DNA of 5,616 nucleotides from Acidobacteriota bacterium (GTDB lineage Bacteria > Acidobacteriota > Terriglobia > UBA7540): contig JAJYJL010000640.1 in NCBI GenBank assembly GCA_021789565.1, positions 1 through 5,616 of the forward strand, written 5' to 3'. Of this stretch, positions 1-5,317 are shown in pieces. Position 1 is the first letter of the stretch; each line of letters starts with the position of its first letter. The translations under genes and the position numbers were made by a program. The notes under the pieces were generated by a model. The model searched no databases and had not been told where the DNA came from. It saw only the letters and a program-made list of their open reading frames with translations.

Positions 1-1164
1 TGTGCGCGCCGCCGCGAGATAATCCAGACCCAGGAACTCGCCCAGCCCTTTCGTGACTACCTCATGTTTTTCGTCAGGGACCAGGTCATACCATTTGCGG
101 GAACGGAACAGGTTTCCCCAGTGCTTCATGCTGACGGAACCCGCGAGGTCCATGGCCTGCTGCCAGGTCACGTTGACGGGAAAGAGGCCGGGGCCGTCGA
201 AGTGCCAGATGGGATTGTTGCCAAAGACATGGCCAAACCCGCCGCAAAGGATCGTCCAGTAGGCCTGCCGCCGGATCTGCACGTCAGAAGAGTTATGCTC
301 GCCCTCGTATGAAGTTTCAATCAGGATAAATGGCTCGGCGGGATTTCTGCGGTAGGCGGCGTAGAGCTGCGGATGAATCAGTTGATAGGTATAAACGGTG
401 TTGAAATTGAGCCAGCCACCGCTGCCGTACTGGCTGAAAGCGGTATTTTCCGGAGCGCAGTGCGCCGTAAACAGGTGCGCGGTGTCGTGTTCCTTGATGG
501 CCAGCGCGACCAGGTCAACGCGATCGAGCGCCGAGTCGGGGTTTCTGTCGCCGCCCATCACCCAGATGATGTTGTCAAAATCTTTGTAGCGCCTTCCGAG
601 AAACCTGCCGTACTCCAGGCACTTTTCGGGGCTCAGCGCCATCAGTTCCTTGATCCATCCCTCGTCGGTTCCGACATAGCCGAGATAGATTGGGGCCAGC
701 AGAACGTATATCCCGTTCTTTGAGGCTTCCCGAACAATCCAATCCGCGTGGGCAAAGTAGCGCTCATTGGGCGTCGTGAAATCGCCGGGAGTTTTAAAGG
801 GCGGTTCACCGTCAGCGTTTCGGGGAGGATTCTTGCAGAACTTATGCTCGATCAGGTTCACCAGGATCGCGTTAAAGCCCTTTTCGCGCCGGTTACTCAG
901 GTACAAGCTCGCATCAGCTTTGCCAAGCGTTACCATCAATGACCAGGCCGCATCTCCCTGCAGCAGGAAGGGAACGTTTTCAGCATCCACCAGATAACGG
1001 TGGTTGCCGCTGACCTTGAGCGCGCCGCGTGCGGCCGTTTGCATTCCCCCAGCAGGAGTGGATTCGGCTCGAAGGCCCTGTCCCTTGATTGGCAGCCCGC
1101 TGGCCATGAGCGGCCCCGCCATCAATGCTCCAGCGTTCCTGATAAAGTCCCTTCGTGAGATCAT
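1..1164 (-). CDS. Tat-exported DUF4038 / apiosidase-like (GH140-like) glycoside hydrolase, 3' end outside the window
   Basis: The frame is open for all 388 codons from the ATG at 1164 to the left edge, so the C-terminus is missing. Residues 3-9 (SRRDFIR) plus a following Ala/Gly/Met-rich stretch form a twin-arginine signal, predicting folded export. From about residue 55 the protein reads like DUF4038: a YLVD...PFLLQGDAAWSL opening, then a KGFNAILVN strand, IIWVMGGDRN around D206, and FILIETSYEGE with E283 and E287, followed by RRQAYWTILCGGFGHVFGNNPIW. By family analogy (GH140 apiosidases, TIM-barrel) D206 is the likely acid/base and E283 (or E287) the nucleophile; this is inferred from motif position. 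The last visible residues (LGLDYLAAART) resemble the entry to the C-terminal 'putative collagen-binding' beta domain usual in this family. The start overlaps the sulfatase stop (TAATG) and has no Shine-Dalgarno, so translation is probably coupled. Substrate is unknown; apiose or another side-chain sugar is possible. Domain assignment is firm, substrate is not. Confidence 0.9.
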   Translation of the reverse strand, partial: MISRRDFIRNAGALMAGPLMASGLPIKGQGLRAESTPAGGMQTAARGALKVSGNHRYLVDAENVPFLLQGDAAWSLMVTLGKADASLYLSNRREKGFNAILVNLIEHKFCKNPPRNADGEPPFKTPGDFTTPNERYFAHADWIVREASKNGIYVLLAPIYLGYVGTDEGWIKELMALSPEKCLEYGRFLGRRYKDFDNIIWVMGGDRNPDSALDRVDLVALAIKEHDTAHLFTAHCAPENTAFSQYGSGGWLNFNTVYTYQLIHPQLYAAYRRNPAEPFILIETSYEGEHNSSDVQIRRQAYWTILCGGFGHVFGNNPIWHFDGPGLFPVNVTWQQAMDLAGSVSMKHWGNLFRSRKWYDLVPDEKHEVVTKGLGEFLGLDYLAAART

Positions 1165-2729
1165 TAAGAAACCAGCAGGCGCGATAAGGCTTCCGGCATA
1201 CGACCTTCTTTGCGGAGCCGCGCCGCAGCAAGCCAGGGGCTGGCCGGAGTGCATTCCCACTGGTGCGCCAGGTCCAACCCACTATGGCCGGGAGTTGTGT
1301 ACTTCGCAAAAAACTGGTTCAGCTCCTCGGTGAGTTCATCTATAACTTTCTTCAGTTCCGGGTCCTGGAAGCGGTTCACGGTCTCGCGCGGGTCCTCTTT
1401 CAAGTCGTAGAGTTCGTCCATAAAACGCACTCCGCTGTAGGCGTAACGCCGCACCAGTTTATAACGTTCTGTGCGTGCCATGCGTGCGTTGCCGTACTCG
1501 CTGATGATGGTCTGCCGCCAGTCCGGGACGTTCTGCCCGCGCAACTGGGCCAGGTAGGAGCGCCCCGGCGAATTGATCCGCGCCGCCGTTTGCTTGTCGG
1601 GCGTAGCTCCTCCTATCTCCAGTAGCGTGGCAAAAAGGTCGCAATGGTTCACAAAGTCGTTGCACACGGCGTTCTGCCGGATCCCGCCCGCCGGCCAGCT
1701 CAGGGTGCAGGAAACGCGAACTGATTCTTCAAGAAAATTCTGGGGCAGCGTGCCGTTGCCCTTTTCCCACATGCCATGCTGGCCGGTATTGAGCCCGTGA
1801 TCGCCCGTGTAAATAACCACGGTATTTTCCAGTTGGCCGGTTGCCTCCAGTTCGGCAAGGACCTTGCCGACCTCGCGGTCGATGCTGGAGACGGCGCCGT
1901 AATACTCCATATGCTTCATTCGCTCGATTTGCGGATTGCTGCTGACCGGGATGAGCGGTTCACCGTGGCACGGCTGGAACTCTTCATTGGGAATGTCGCG
2001 GAACGTTGCCGAATCATATTGCGAAACCAGTTCTGACGGCGCGGCGTCGTGCGGTGAGTGGGTGTCTACGTAACCGACAAAGAGGAAGAATGGCTTGCCC
2101 TCGGCGCCCTGGTTCTGTTTATGGTCGCGCAGGAAATCGATGGCGCGTTTTGTAAGCAAGGGAGATTGCTGGCCCTGATCGATTGTGAATTTCCCCTGGT
2201 CTGAAAACTGCTGGACGCCGTAATGCGGATACTGCGCCACCCAATAGCTAAACCAGCGGTCAAACCCTGGGTGCGGATCGCGCGTGTGGCCGCAATGCCA
2301 CTTGCCCACCAGGCCGGTGTGGTATCCGGCGTTTTTCAGCAATTCTGAAATCAGCGTCTGGCCCTCCAGCCATGGGTGCTCCACCGCGTCCGTCTGTTCC
2401 TTAAGCCAATCATGAATGCCGTGCTGCGAGGGCATGCATCCGGTAAAGAAAGACGCCCGAGCGGGAGAGCAGACCGGGCAGGGCGTAAACGCCTGCGTCA
2501 TGCGCGTGCCGGTGGCCGCCAGGCGATTCATGTTGGGCGTCAATAATTCCGAGTTGCCGTAGGCGTGCTGCGCCCATTGGCCGTGGTCATCGGTCAGAAA
2601 GACCAGAATGTTGGGGCGATTTGCCGCGGCCGCAGGCTTTGCCGCCGCGCGTGCGAGCGGCAAGGAAACAAGTCCGGCGCCCAGCGCGCCAGTCTTCTTC
2701 AGGAATTCACGCCGTTCGATTCCGCTCAT
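1164..2729 (-). CDS. Tat-exported class S1 (formylglycine-dependent) sulfatase
   Basis: The 521-residue product hydrolyses sulfate esters, probably on a polysaccharide, outside the cytoplasm. Residues 5-11 (ERREFLK) and the Gly/Ala/Leu stretch to about 30 form a Tat signal. The core begins with RPNILVFLTDDHG, where D47 and D48 are calcium ligands. C87-S-P-A-R91 is the Cys-type sulfatase signature whose Cys is converted to formylglycine. GKWH (K143, H145) and TGDHG (D310, H311), with K323 in WEKG, supply the remaining expected active-site residues. A C-terminal part with YKLVRRY and LYDLKEDPRE is typical of the family, and the length is normal. The frame is open up to an ATG at 2879, but I chose 2729 because it puts the Tat motif at the N-terminus and because a promoter-like element at 2805-2813 would lie inside the longer version. 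No clear Shine-Dalgarno precedes 2729. The gene runs into the DUF4038 hydrolase with a 1-base overlap. No formylglycine-generating enzyme is in the window. The substrate cannot be read from the sequence. Confidence 0.94.
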   Translation of the reverse strand: MSGIERREFLKKTGALGAGLVSLPLARAAAKPAAAANRPNILVFLTDDHGQWAQHAYGNSELLTPNMNRLAATGTRMTQAFTPCPVCSPARASFFTGCMPSQHGIHDWLKEQTDAVEHPWLEGQTLISELLKNAGYHTGLVGKWHCGHTRDPHPGFDRWFSYWVAQYPHYGVQQFSDQGKFTIDQGQQSPLLTKRAIDFLRDHKQNQGAEGKPFFLFVGYVDTHSPHDAAPSELVSQYDSATFRDIPNEEFQPCHGEPLIPVSSNPQIERMKHMEYYGAVSSIDREVGKVLAELEATGQLENTVVIYTGDHGLNTGQHGMWEKGNGTLPQNFLEESVRVSCTLSWPAGGIRQNAVCNDFVNHCDLFATLLEIGGATPDKQTAARINSPGRSYLAQLRGQNVPDWRQTIISEYGNARMARTERYKLVRRYAYSGVRFMDELYDLKEDPRETVNRFQDPELKKVIDELTEELNQFFAKYTTPGHSGLDLAHQWECTPASPWLAAARLRKEGRMPEALSRLLVS

Positions 2730-2804
2730 GGATGGCTGCTCGCTTGACGGAAGTTCATTAGCGCCGTTCCCCAGGGCACCCGCAGAGATCATCCGTGCCG
2801 GACG

Positions 2805-2813
2805 AATATACCA
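2805..2813 (-). promoter_or_regulatory. Candidate extended -10 promoter for the sulfatase-hydrolase operon
   Basis: On the minus strand the sequence reads TGG followed by TATATT, an extended -10 element with five of six matches to TATAAT. No convincing -35 hexamer is found 16-18 bases upstream, which is tolerable for an extended -10 promoter. It would start transcription near 2798, giving a leader of about 70 bases before the sulfatase ATG at 2729. This is a by-eye match only. Confidence 0.35.
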
Positions 2814-3000
2814 CACGCAGTGGCTAGGCATTACTATGTCATTTCCACCACGAATCACTGACGGAAGGCTTGGGAGCAAAGGGGGATTGGCCAGACGGTC
2901 TTCCGACGGCGGACGGCTGGAGCAGGCAATGGTACGGGATGCGTTTGGTTAGCGCTCTGGCGAGCCCGCGCAGTGGTAAACTGTGCTTAACTCTGCATTA

Positions 3001-3007
3001 AGGAAGG
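3001..3007 (+). promoter_or_regulatory. Ribosome binding site of the methyltransferase gene
   Basis: AGGAAGG lies 6 bases before the ATG at 3014. It is a good purine-rich Shine-Dalgarno and fixes the start chosen for the methyltransferase. Confidence 0.7.
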
Positions 3008-3013
3008 CCAACC

Positions 3014-3604
3014 ATGCTGCGACGCATCAGCTTTGGGCGACTGGCGGGACTCTTTGTCATCGTGGCTGCTTTGGGGATTGTTCTTTCGCGGCCCCTCGAT
3101 GCGCAGGACCAGCTTACGCCGAAATACGAAGCTTCTCACGATGTGGTTCCCTACGTTCCCACTCCCATGACGGTTGTGGAAAGAATGCTGGAACTGGCAA
3201 AGGTGACCCCCAAGGACGTTGTGTACGATCTGGGTTCCGGCGACGGCCGGATTGTGATCATGGCGGCGCAAAAGTTCGGCGCCCACGCTATGGGCGTGGA
3301 ACTCGACCCCAAGCTATACCAGAAATCCTGGGCCAGCATAGAACAGCTTGGTCTCGCCCCAAGGGCCAAAATACTTTACGGAAACATGTTCCAGGCAGAC
3401 GTTCATGCGGCGACAGTGGTCACGCTCTATCTGCTGCCCGGCGTCAATGAGGATATCCGCCCGATGCTGGAGAGACAGCTCCGGCCGGGCACGCGAGTGG
3501 TTTCGCACGATTTCCGGATGGCCAGTTGGGATGCCGTGAAATCCGAGGAAGTCAAAACTGAAAGCGGCGTGGTGCACACAATCTACCTTTACATCAGGCC
3601 CTAA
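3014..3604 (+). CDS. Class I SAM-dependent methyltransferase with N-terminal signal sequence/anchor
   Basis: The product has 196 residues. It opens with MLRR and a hydrophobic segment at about residues 10-24, followed by a possible signal-peptidase site (LDA30/Q31). The motif VVPYVPTP (44-51) and VVERMLELA precede the Rossmann-fold SAM-binding loop D72-L-G-S-G-D-G78, then the acidic residue E96 in GVELDP that should bind the ribose hydroxyls. Y139-L-L-P142 sits in the post-motif IV position. The YVPTP...DLGSGDGRIVI arrangement resembles the FAM173/ATPSCKMT lysine methyltransferase group and a family of short methyltransferases frequent in Acidobacteriota and Planctomycetota, many with signal peptides. 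The acceptor is unknown; a protein lysine is possible by analogy. An exported SAM enzyme is odd because SAM is cytosolic; membrane anchoring is an alternative. It looks monocistronic, divergent from the sulfatase and followed by hairpins. The methyltransferase call is strong, the substrate unknown. Confidence 0.92.
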   Translation: MLRRISFGRLAGLFVIVAALGIVLSRPLDAQDQLTPKYEASHDVVPYVPTPMTVVERMLELAKVTPKDVVYDLGSGDGRIVIMAAQKFGAHAMGVELDPKLYQKSWASIEQLGLAPRAKILYGNMFQADVHAATVVTLYLLPGVNEDIRPMLERQLRPGTRVVSHDFRMASWDAVKSEEVKTESGVVHTIYLYIRP

Positions 3605-3609
3605 ACCGT

Positions 3610-3629
3610 TTGGCGCTTCGTAGCGCCAA
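3610..3629 (+). terminator. Perfect 8-bp hairpin after the methyltransferase gene
   Basis: TTGGCGCT and AGCGCCAA form an uninterrupted 8-bp stem around the 4-base loop TCGT, only 5 bases after the methyltransferase stop codon. The position fits a transcription terminator or 3'-end stabilising structure. There is no T-run directly after the stem (TAAATTG follows; a short TTTT is at 3642-3645), so intrinsic termination would be weak. Confidence 0.4.
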
Positions 3630-3634
3630 TAAAT

Positions 3635-3663
3635 TGCCGCCTTTTATCCAGCCTATGGCGGCA
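3635..3663 (+). repeat. Second inverted repeat after the methyltransferase gene
   Basis: TGCCGCC (3635-3641) and GGCGGCA (3657-3663) form a perfect 7-bp GC-rich stem with a 15-base loop, starting 5 bases after the first hairpin. Together the two may form the 3' structure of the methyltransferase transcript. It could be chance in GC-rich DNA. Confidence 0.35.
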
Positions 3664-3892
3664 TGACACGGTGGGCTCAGATGCTTGACGTGTAGTGTTT
3701 CTGTCCTCGCGCGGCCATTGGCCAACATGCTCTTGCTGTTATTTGTGTTTCTGTTCCACGCCGTCTAATGCCGCCTTCACGTGTTCGGATGGCCCTTGTG
3801 CTAGGATAAACATCGCTGGGGAACGCCCGAGGGCAAGGTCGCGGGCGTCTCATGCGCAGACATGGGAGCTAAGCAGGGAACGCAGGTCGGCC

Positions 3893-4600
3893 ATGATCGT
3901 TGTTGTGGTTGGAATCATCATTGTTTTGGGATGTGCCTGGGCGCTGGCGTATGCCTGCATCATTCCTTCGTCACAGGTGTTTTCTCCGGTTGTGAATCGC
4001 GGCCCCGCTGAAAGTCGCAGTGCCGTTTTGACGTTTGACGACGGTCCTGCCCCGCCATTTACCGAACAAATCCTGGACATCCTGGCCCAGCATAAGATCA
4101 CGGCCACCTTTTTCCTGTGCGGCAAGAACGTCGAGCGCCATCCGGATATCGCCCGACGCATTGTGCGCGAAGGGCACACCATCGGCAACCATACATATTC
4201 GCACCCGTTTCTGTTCTTCCGCAGCCGCAGCTTTATTGCCAGTGAGATCGACCGGGCACAGGAAGCCATCGAGCGAATCACCGGAGTCCGGCCAACCTTA
4301 TTCCGGCCGCCTTACGGCGCGCGATGGTTCGGCCTGATGCCGGTTTTGCGGCGGCGGGGCCTGAAATTGGTCATGTGGTCGGTAATGGGGTTCGACTGGA
4401 AATACAAGACCCTGGCGATCATAAGCGCCACGACCCGCAGGCTCCATCCGGGTGCTGTAATTCTTCTTCATGACGGCCACGAGCAGCCGCCTACTGATGG
4501 CATTAACCAGTCCAGCACGGTGGGTGCGCTGCCGGCCATCATCGAAGCGGCAACCCGGTTGGGACTTACCTTTGCACCCATTGAAAGGTTTATGGCCTAG
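3893..4600 (+). CDS. Membrane-anchored NodB-type polysaccharide deacetylase (carbohydrate esterase family 4)
   Basis: The 235-residue product should remove N- or O-acetyl groups from a glycan such as peptidoglycan or a GlcNAc polymer, with a divalent metal. Residues 2-22 are a single hydrophobic segment, without basic residues in front, that anchors or exports the enzyme. The NodB motifs appear in order: TFDDGP (D49 catalytic base, D50 metal), H100-T-Y-S-H104 (metal ligands), R138-P-P-Y141, WSVMGFDW (162-169) and LLHD (H193, D194). All the metal triad D50/H100/H104 and the catalytic H193 are present. In WSVMGFDW, Met165 takes a place where many family members have Asp. Start 3893 puts the hydrophobic segment at the N-terminus; the frame is open to 3695 but that translation is not protein-like. 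A weak AGGT lies 5 bases before the ATG. The gene stands alone between long spacers. The fold and chemistry are secure; the target glycan is not. Confidence 0.93.
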   Translation: MIVVVVGIIIVLGCAWALAYACIIPSSQVFSPVVNRGPAESRSAVLTFDDGPAPPFTEQILDILAQHKITATFFLCGKNVERHPDIARRIVREGHTIGNHTYSHPFLFFRSRSFIASEIDRAQEAIERITGVRPTLFRPPYGARWFGLMPVLRRRGLKLVMWSVMGFDWKYKTLAIISATTRRLHPGAVILLHDGHEQPPTDGINQSSTVGALPAIIEAATRLGLTFAPIERFMA

Positions 4601-4677
4601 ACTTCTCTCGCGGGCCGAACCGGGAAGGCAGGATAGTTTCTTTCCAAATGCCGTTGTAGTGGAAAAGCCGGAGATTC

Positions 4678-4719
4678 GTGTCACATTTAAATACACTCAT
4701 CTTGCTGAGTGTCACATTT
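4678..4719. repeat. Pair of 11-bp direct repeats, 31 bp apart
   Basis: GTGTCACATTT occurs at 4678-4688 and again, identically, at 4709-4719. The start-to-start distance of 31 bases is close to three DNA helix turns, so the copies would face the same side of the DNA. This is typical of cooperative regulator binding sites. They lie about 160-200 bases before the response-regulator start. Confidence 0.6.
4693..4712. repeat. 7-bp inverted repeat between and overlapping the direct repeats
   Basis: ACACTCA (4693-4699) and TGAGTGT (4706-4712) are perfect inverted copies around a 6-base centre. The right arm overlaps the start of the second direct repeat. It could be an operator or a small RNA hairpin. 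Confidence 0.5.
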
Positions 4720-4725
4720 TGACAC
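4709..4725. promoter_or_regulatory. Palindromic operator-like site GTGTCA-N5-TGACAC
   Basis: The 17 bases form a perfect palindrome with 6-bp arms and a 5-base centre (CATTT), the form expected for a dimeric helix-turn-helix regulator. It contains the second direct repeat and overlaps TTGACA at 4719-4724, so a bound protein could block or recruit RNA polymerase. Which regulator binds is unknown. Confidence 0.45.
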
Positions 4726-4823
4726 ACTTGAGGGTTGATTGACCTGGCAACTTATCCTGAAATTATTAAATAAGTCCCTTAGGATTAGCCACTTAAGATT
4801 ATTTTCCTGCTTTGGACTCACTG

Positions 4824-4877
4824 ATGCTGTCCCTTCGTTGGTTCGGCAGACGGAACTTTCCTTTTGTGGGTGCCTGA
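4824..4877 (+). CDS. Possible 17-codon upstream open reading frame (leader peptide) abutting the response regulator
   Basis: ATG at 4824 opens a 17-residue frame (MLSLRWFGRRNFPFVGA) that ends in TGA at 4875-4877, directly before and in frame with the GTG start of the response regulator. If translated it could couple translation of the next gene. There is no good Shine-Dalgarno before this ATG (only GGA about 7 bases upstream), and the peptide matches nothing I recognise, so chance is quite possible. Confidence 0.2.
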   Translation: MLSLRWFGRRNFPFVGA

Positions 4878-5267
4878 GTGGGGCTAAATCGAGTACTGGT
4901 GGTGGATGACGATCAGGAGAGCCGCAACCTCCTTTCCGAGGTGTTGACCGCGAACGGCTATTCTGTGGAGCTTGCCGAGGATGGCGAGAGCTTCTGGAAA
5001 GCTTTGAACCCGGACGATGGCAGGGCCGTAGTTCTGATTGACCTTCGGATGCCGGGCGAAAACGGGCTGGAGTTGTTACGAAAGCTGCAAGAAAAGAAAA
5101 TCGCTTGCGAACCGATTCTAATGACATCTTTTATAACCGGGGCGGAACGCGAACTTGCTCGGGAGCTCGGAGTGAAAGCCTTTCTGGAAAAGCCCTTCCG
5201 TTTGTCAGAGTTGCTGCGAATGGTCAGCGAACTCGCGGCGGAGGACCCGATTGGGATTTCATCTTAA
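4878..5267 (+). CDS. Single-domain response regulator (CheY-like receiver)
   Basis: The 129-residue protein is only a receiver domain. It starts VLVVDDDQ, with the acidic metal-binding pair D10/D11 (or D11/D12), and has the phospho-acceptor D55 in VLIDLRMPG. T83 in LMTS is the conserved Thr, F102 holds the switch-aromatic place, and K105-P106 is the invariant Lys-Pro. All residues for phosphorylation are present, and there is no output domain, so it should act by protein-protein contact or as a phosphate relay; no histidine kinase is in the window. The start is GTG at 4878, forced by the in-frame TGA directly before it and by the first beta strand just after it; the Shine-Dalgarno is poor. 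The acyl carrier protein follows after 50 bases in the same direction, suggesting one transcript. An AT-rich repeat-bearing region lies upstream. Confidence 0.93.
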   Translation: MGLNRVLVVDDDQESRNLLSEVLTANGYSVELAEDGESFWKALNPDDGRAVVLIDLRMPGENGLELLRKLQEKKIACEPILMTSFITGAERELARELGVKAFLEKPFRLSELLRMVSELAAEDPIGISS

Positions 5268-5306
5268 GACGGACAGGGTCAAGGCAAAGAAACAGGGCCG
5301 GTCAGT

Positions 5307-5312
5307 AAGGAG
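5307..5312 (+). promoter_or_regulatory. Strong ribosome binding site of the acyl carrier protein gene
   Basis: AAGGAG is 5 bases before the ATG at 5318. It is near-consensus and much stronger than anything before the response regulator, so the carrier protein is probably made in larger amounts from a shared transcript. Confidence 0.8.
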
Positions 5313-5317
5313 CAAAG

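Larger units (their letters stand above)
2730..3013. other. Divergent intergenic region between sulfatase and methyltransferase
   Basis: This 284-base spacer separates the minus-strand sulfatase operon from the plus-strand methyltransferase and should hold promoters for both. The minus-strand candidate at 2805-2813 is listed separately. On the plus strand a weaker extended -10-like sequence, TGG followed by TAAACT, lies at 2974-2982 without a good -35, about 30 bases before the methyltransferase start. Open frames crossing the spacer on both strands show no recognisable protein motifs and are probably non-coding. Confidence 0.5.
3605..3892 (+). other. Intergenic region between methyltransferase and deacetylase
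   Basis: This stretch of 288 bases holds two hairpins near its left end (3610-3629 and 3635-3663) and otherwise no gene I can support. A weak extended -10-like sequence, TGC followed by TAGGAT, at 3799-3807 could serve the deacetylase with a leader of about 80 bases, but it lacks a -35. The deacetylase frame remains open upstream to 3695; the translation of that part is Cys/Arg/Ser-rich and unlike any protein domain, so I treat it as untranslated. Confidence 0.45.
4601..4877 (+). other. AT-rich intergenic region with a repeat cluster upstream of the response regulator
   Basis: These 277 bases are clearly richer in A and T between about 4670 and 4810 than the neighbouring genes. The region holds the direct and inverted repeats at 4678-4725 and a 17-codon open frame at 4824-4877, listed separately. 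A perfect -35-like TTGACA is at 4719-4724 inside the palindrome, but no matching -10 is found 16-18 bases later, so I do not call a promoter. The reverse-strand open frame here shows no protein motif. Confidence 0.5.

Noticed and set aside
980..1309. 109-residue minus-strand frame overlapping the sulfatase-hydrolase junction
   Set aside because: It runs in another frame over two genes with clear family motifs, and its translation has no domain-like features.
2730..2879. 50-residue N-terminal extension of the sulfatase (start at 2879)
   Set aside because: It would place the Tat motif internally, contains the likely promoter, and its sequence is not part of any sulfatase domain.
2608..2952. 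114-residue plus-strand frame across the divergent spacer
   Set aside because: It is antisense to the sulfatase signal peptide and to the putative promoter; composition is Arg/Ser/Gly-rich as in shadow frames.
2983..3450. 155-residue plus-strand frame overlapping the methyltransferase
   Set aside because: It is a different frame of a gene that has intact SAM-binding motifs and a good ribosome binding site at 3001-3007.
3695..3892. 66-residue N-terminal extension of the deacetylase
   Set aside because: The translation is Cys/Arg/Ser-rich and not domain-like; the hydrophobic anchor beginning at 3893 is the natural N-terminus.
4739..4770. Possible sigma-70 or sigma-54 promoter (TTGACC then TATTAA, or CTGGCA)
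   Set aside because: The spacing between the boxes (20 bases for TTGACC to TATTAA) is wrong, and the -12 element of a sigma-54 site is missing.
4687..5127. 146-residue minus-strand frame antisense to the response regulator
   Set aside because: It mirrors the receiver-domain gene and the AT-rich spacer, with no recognisable motif.
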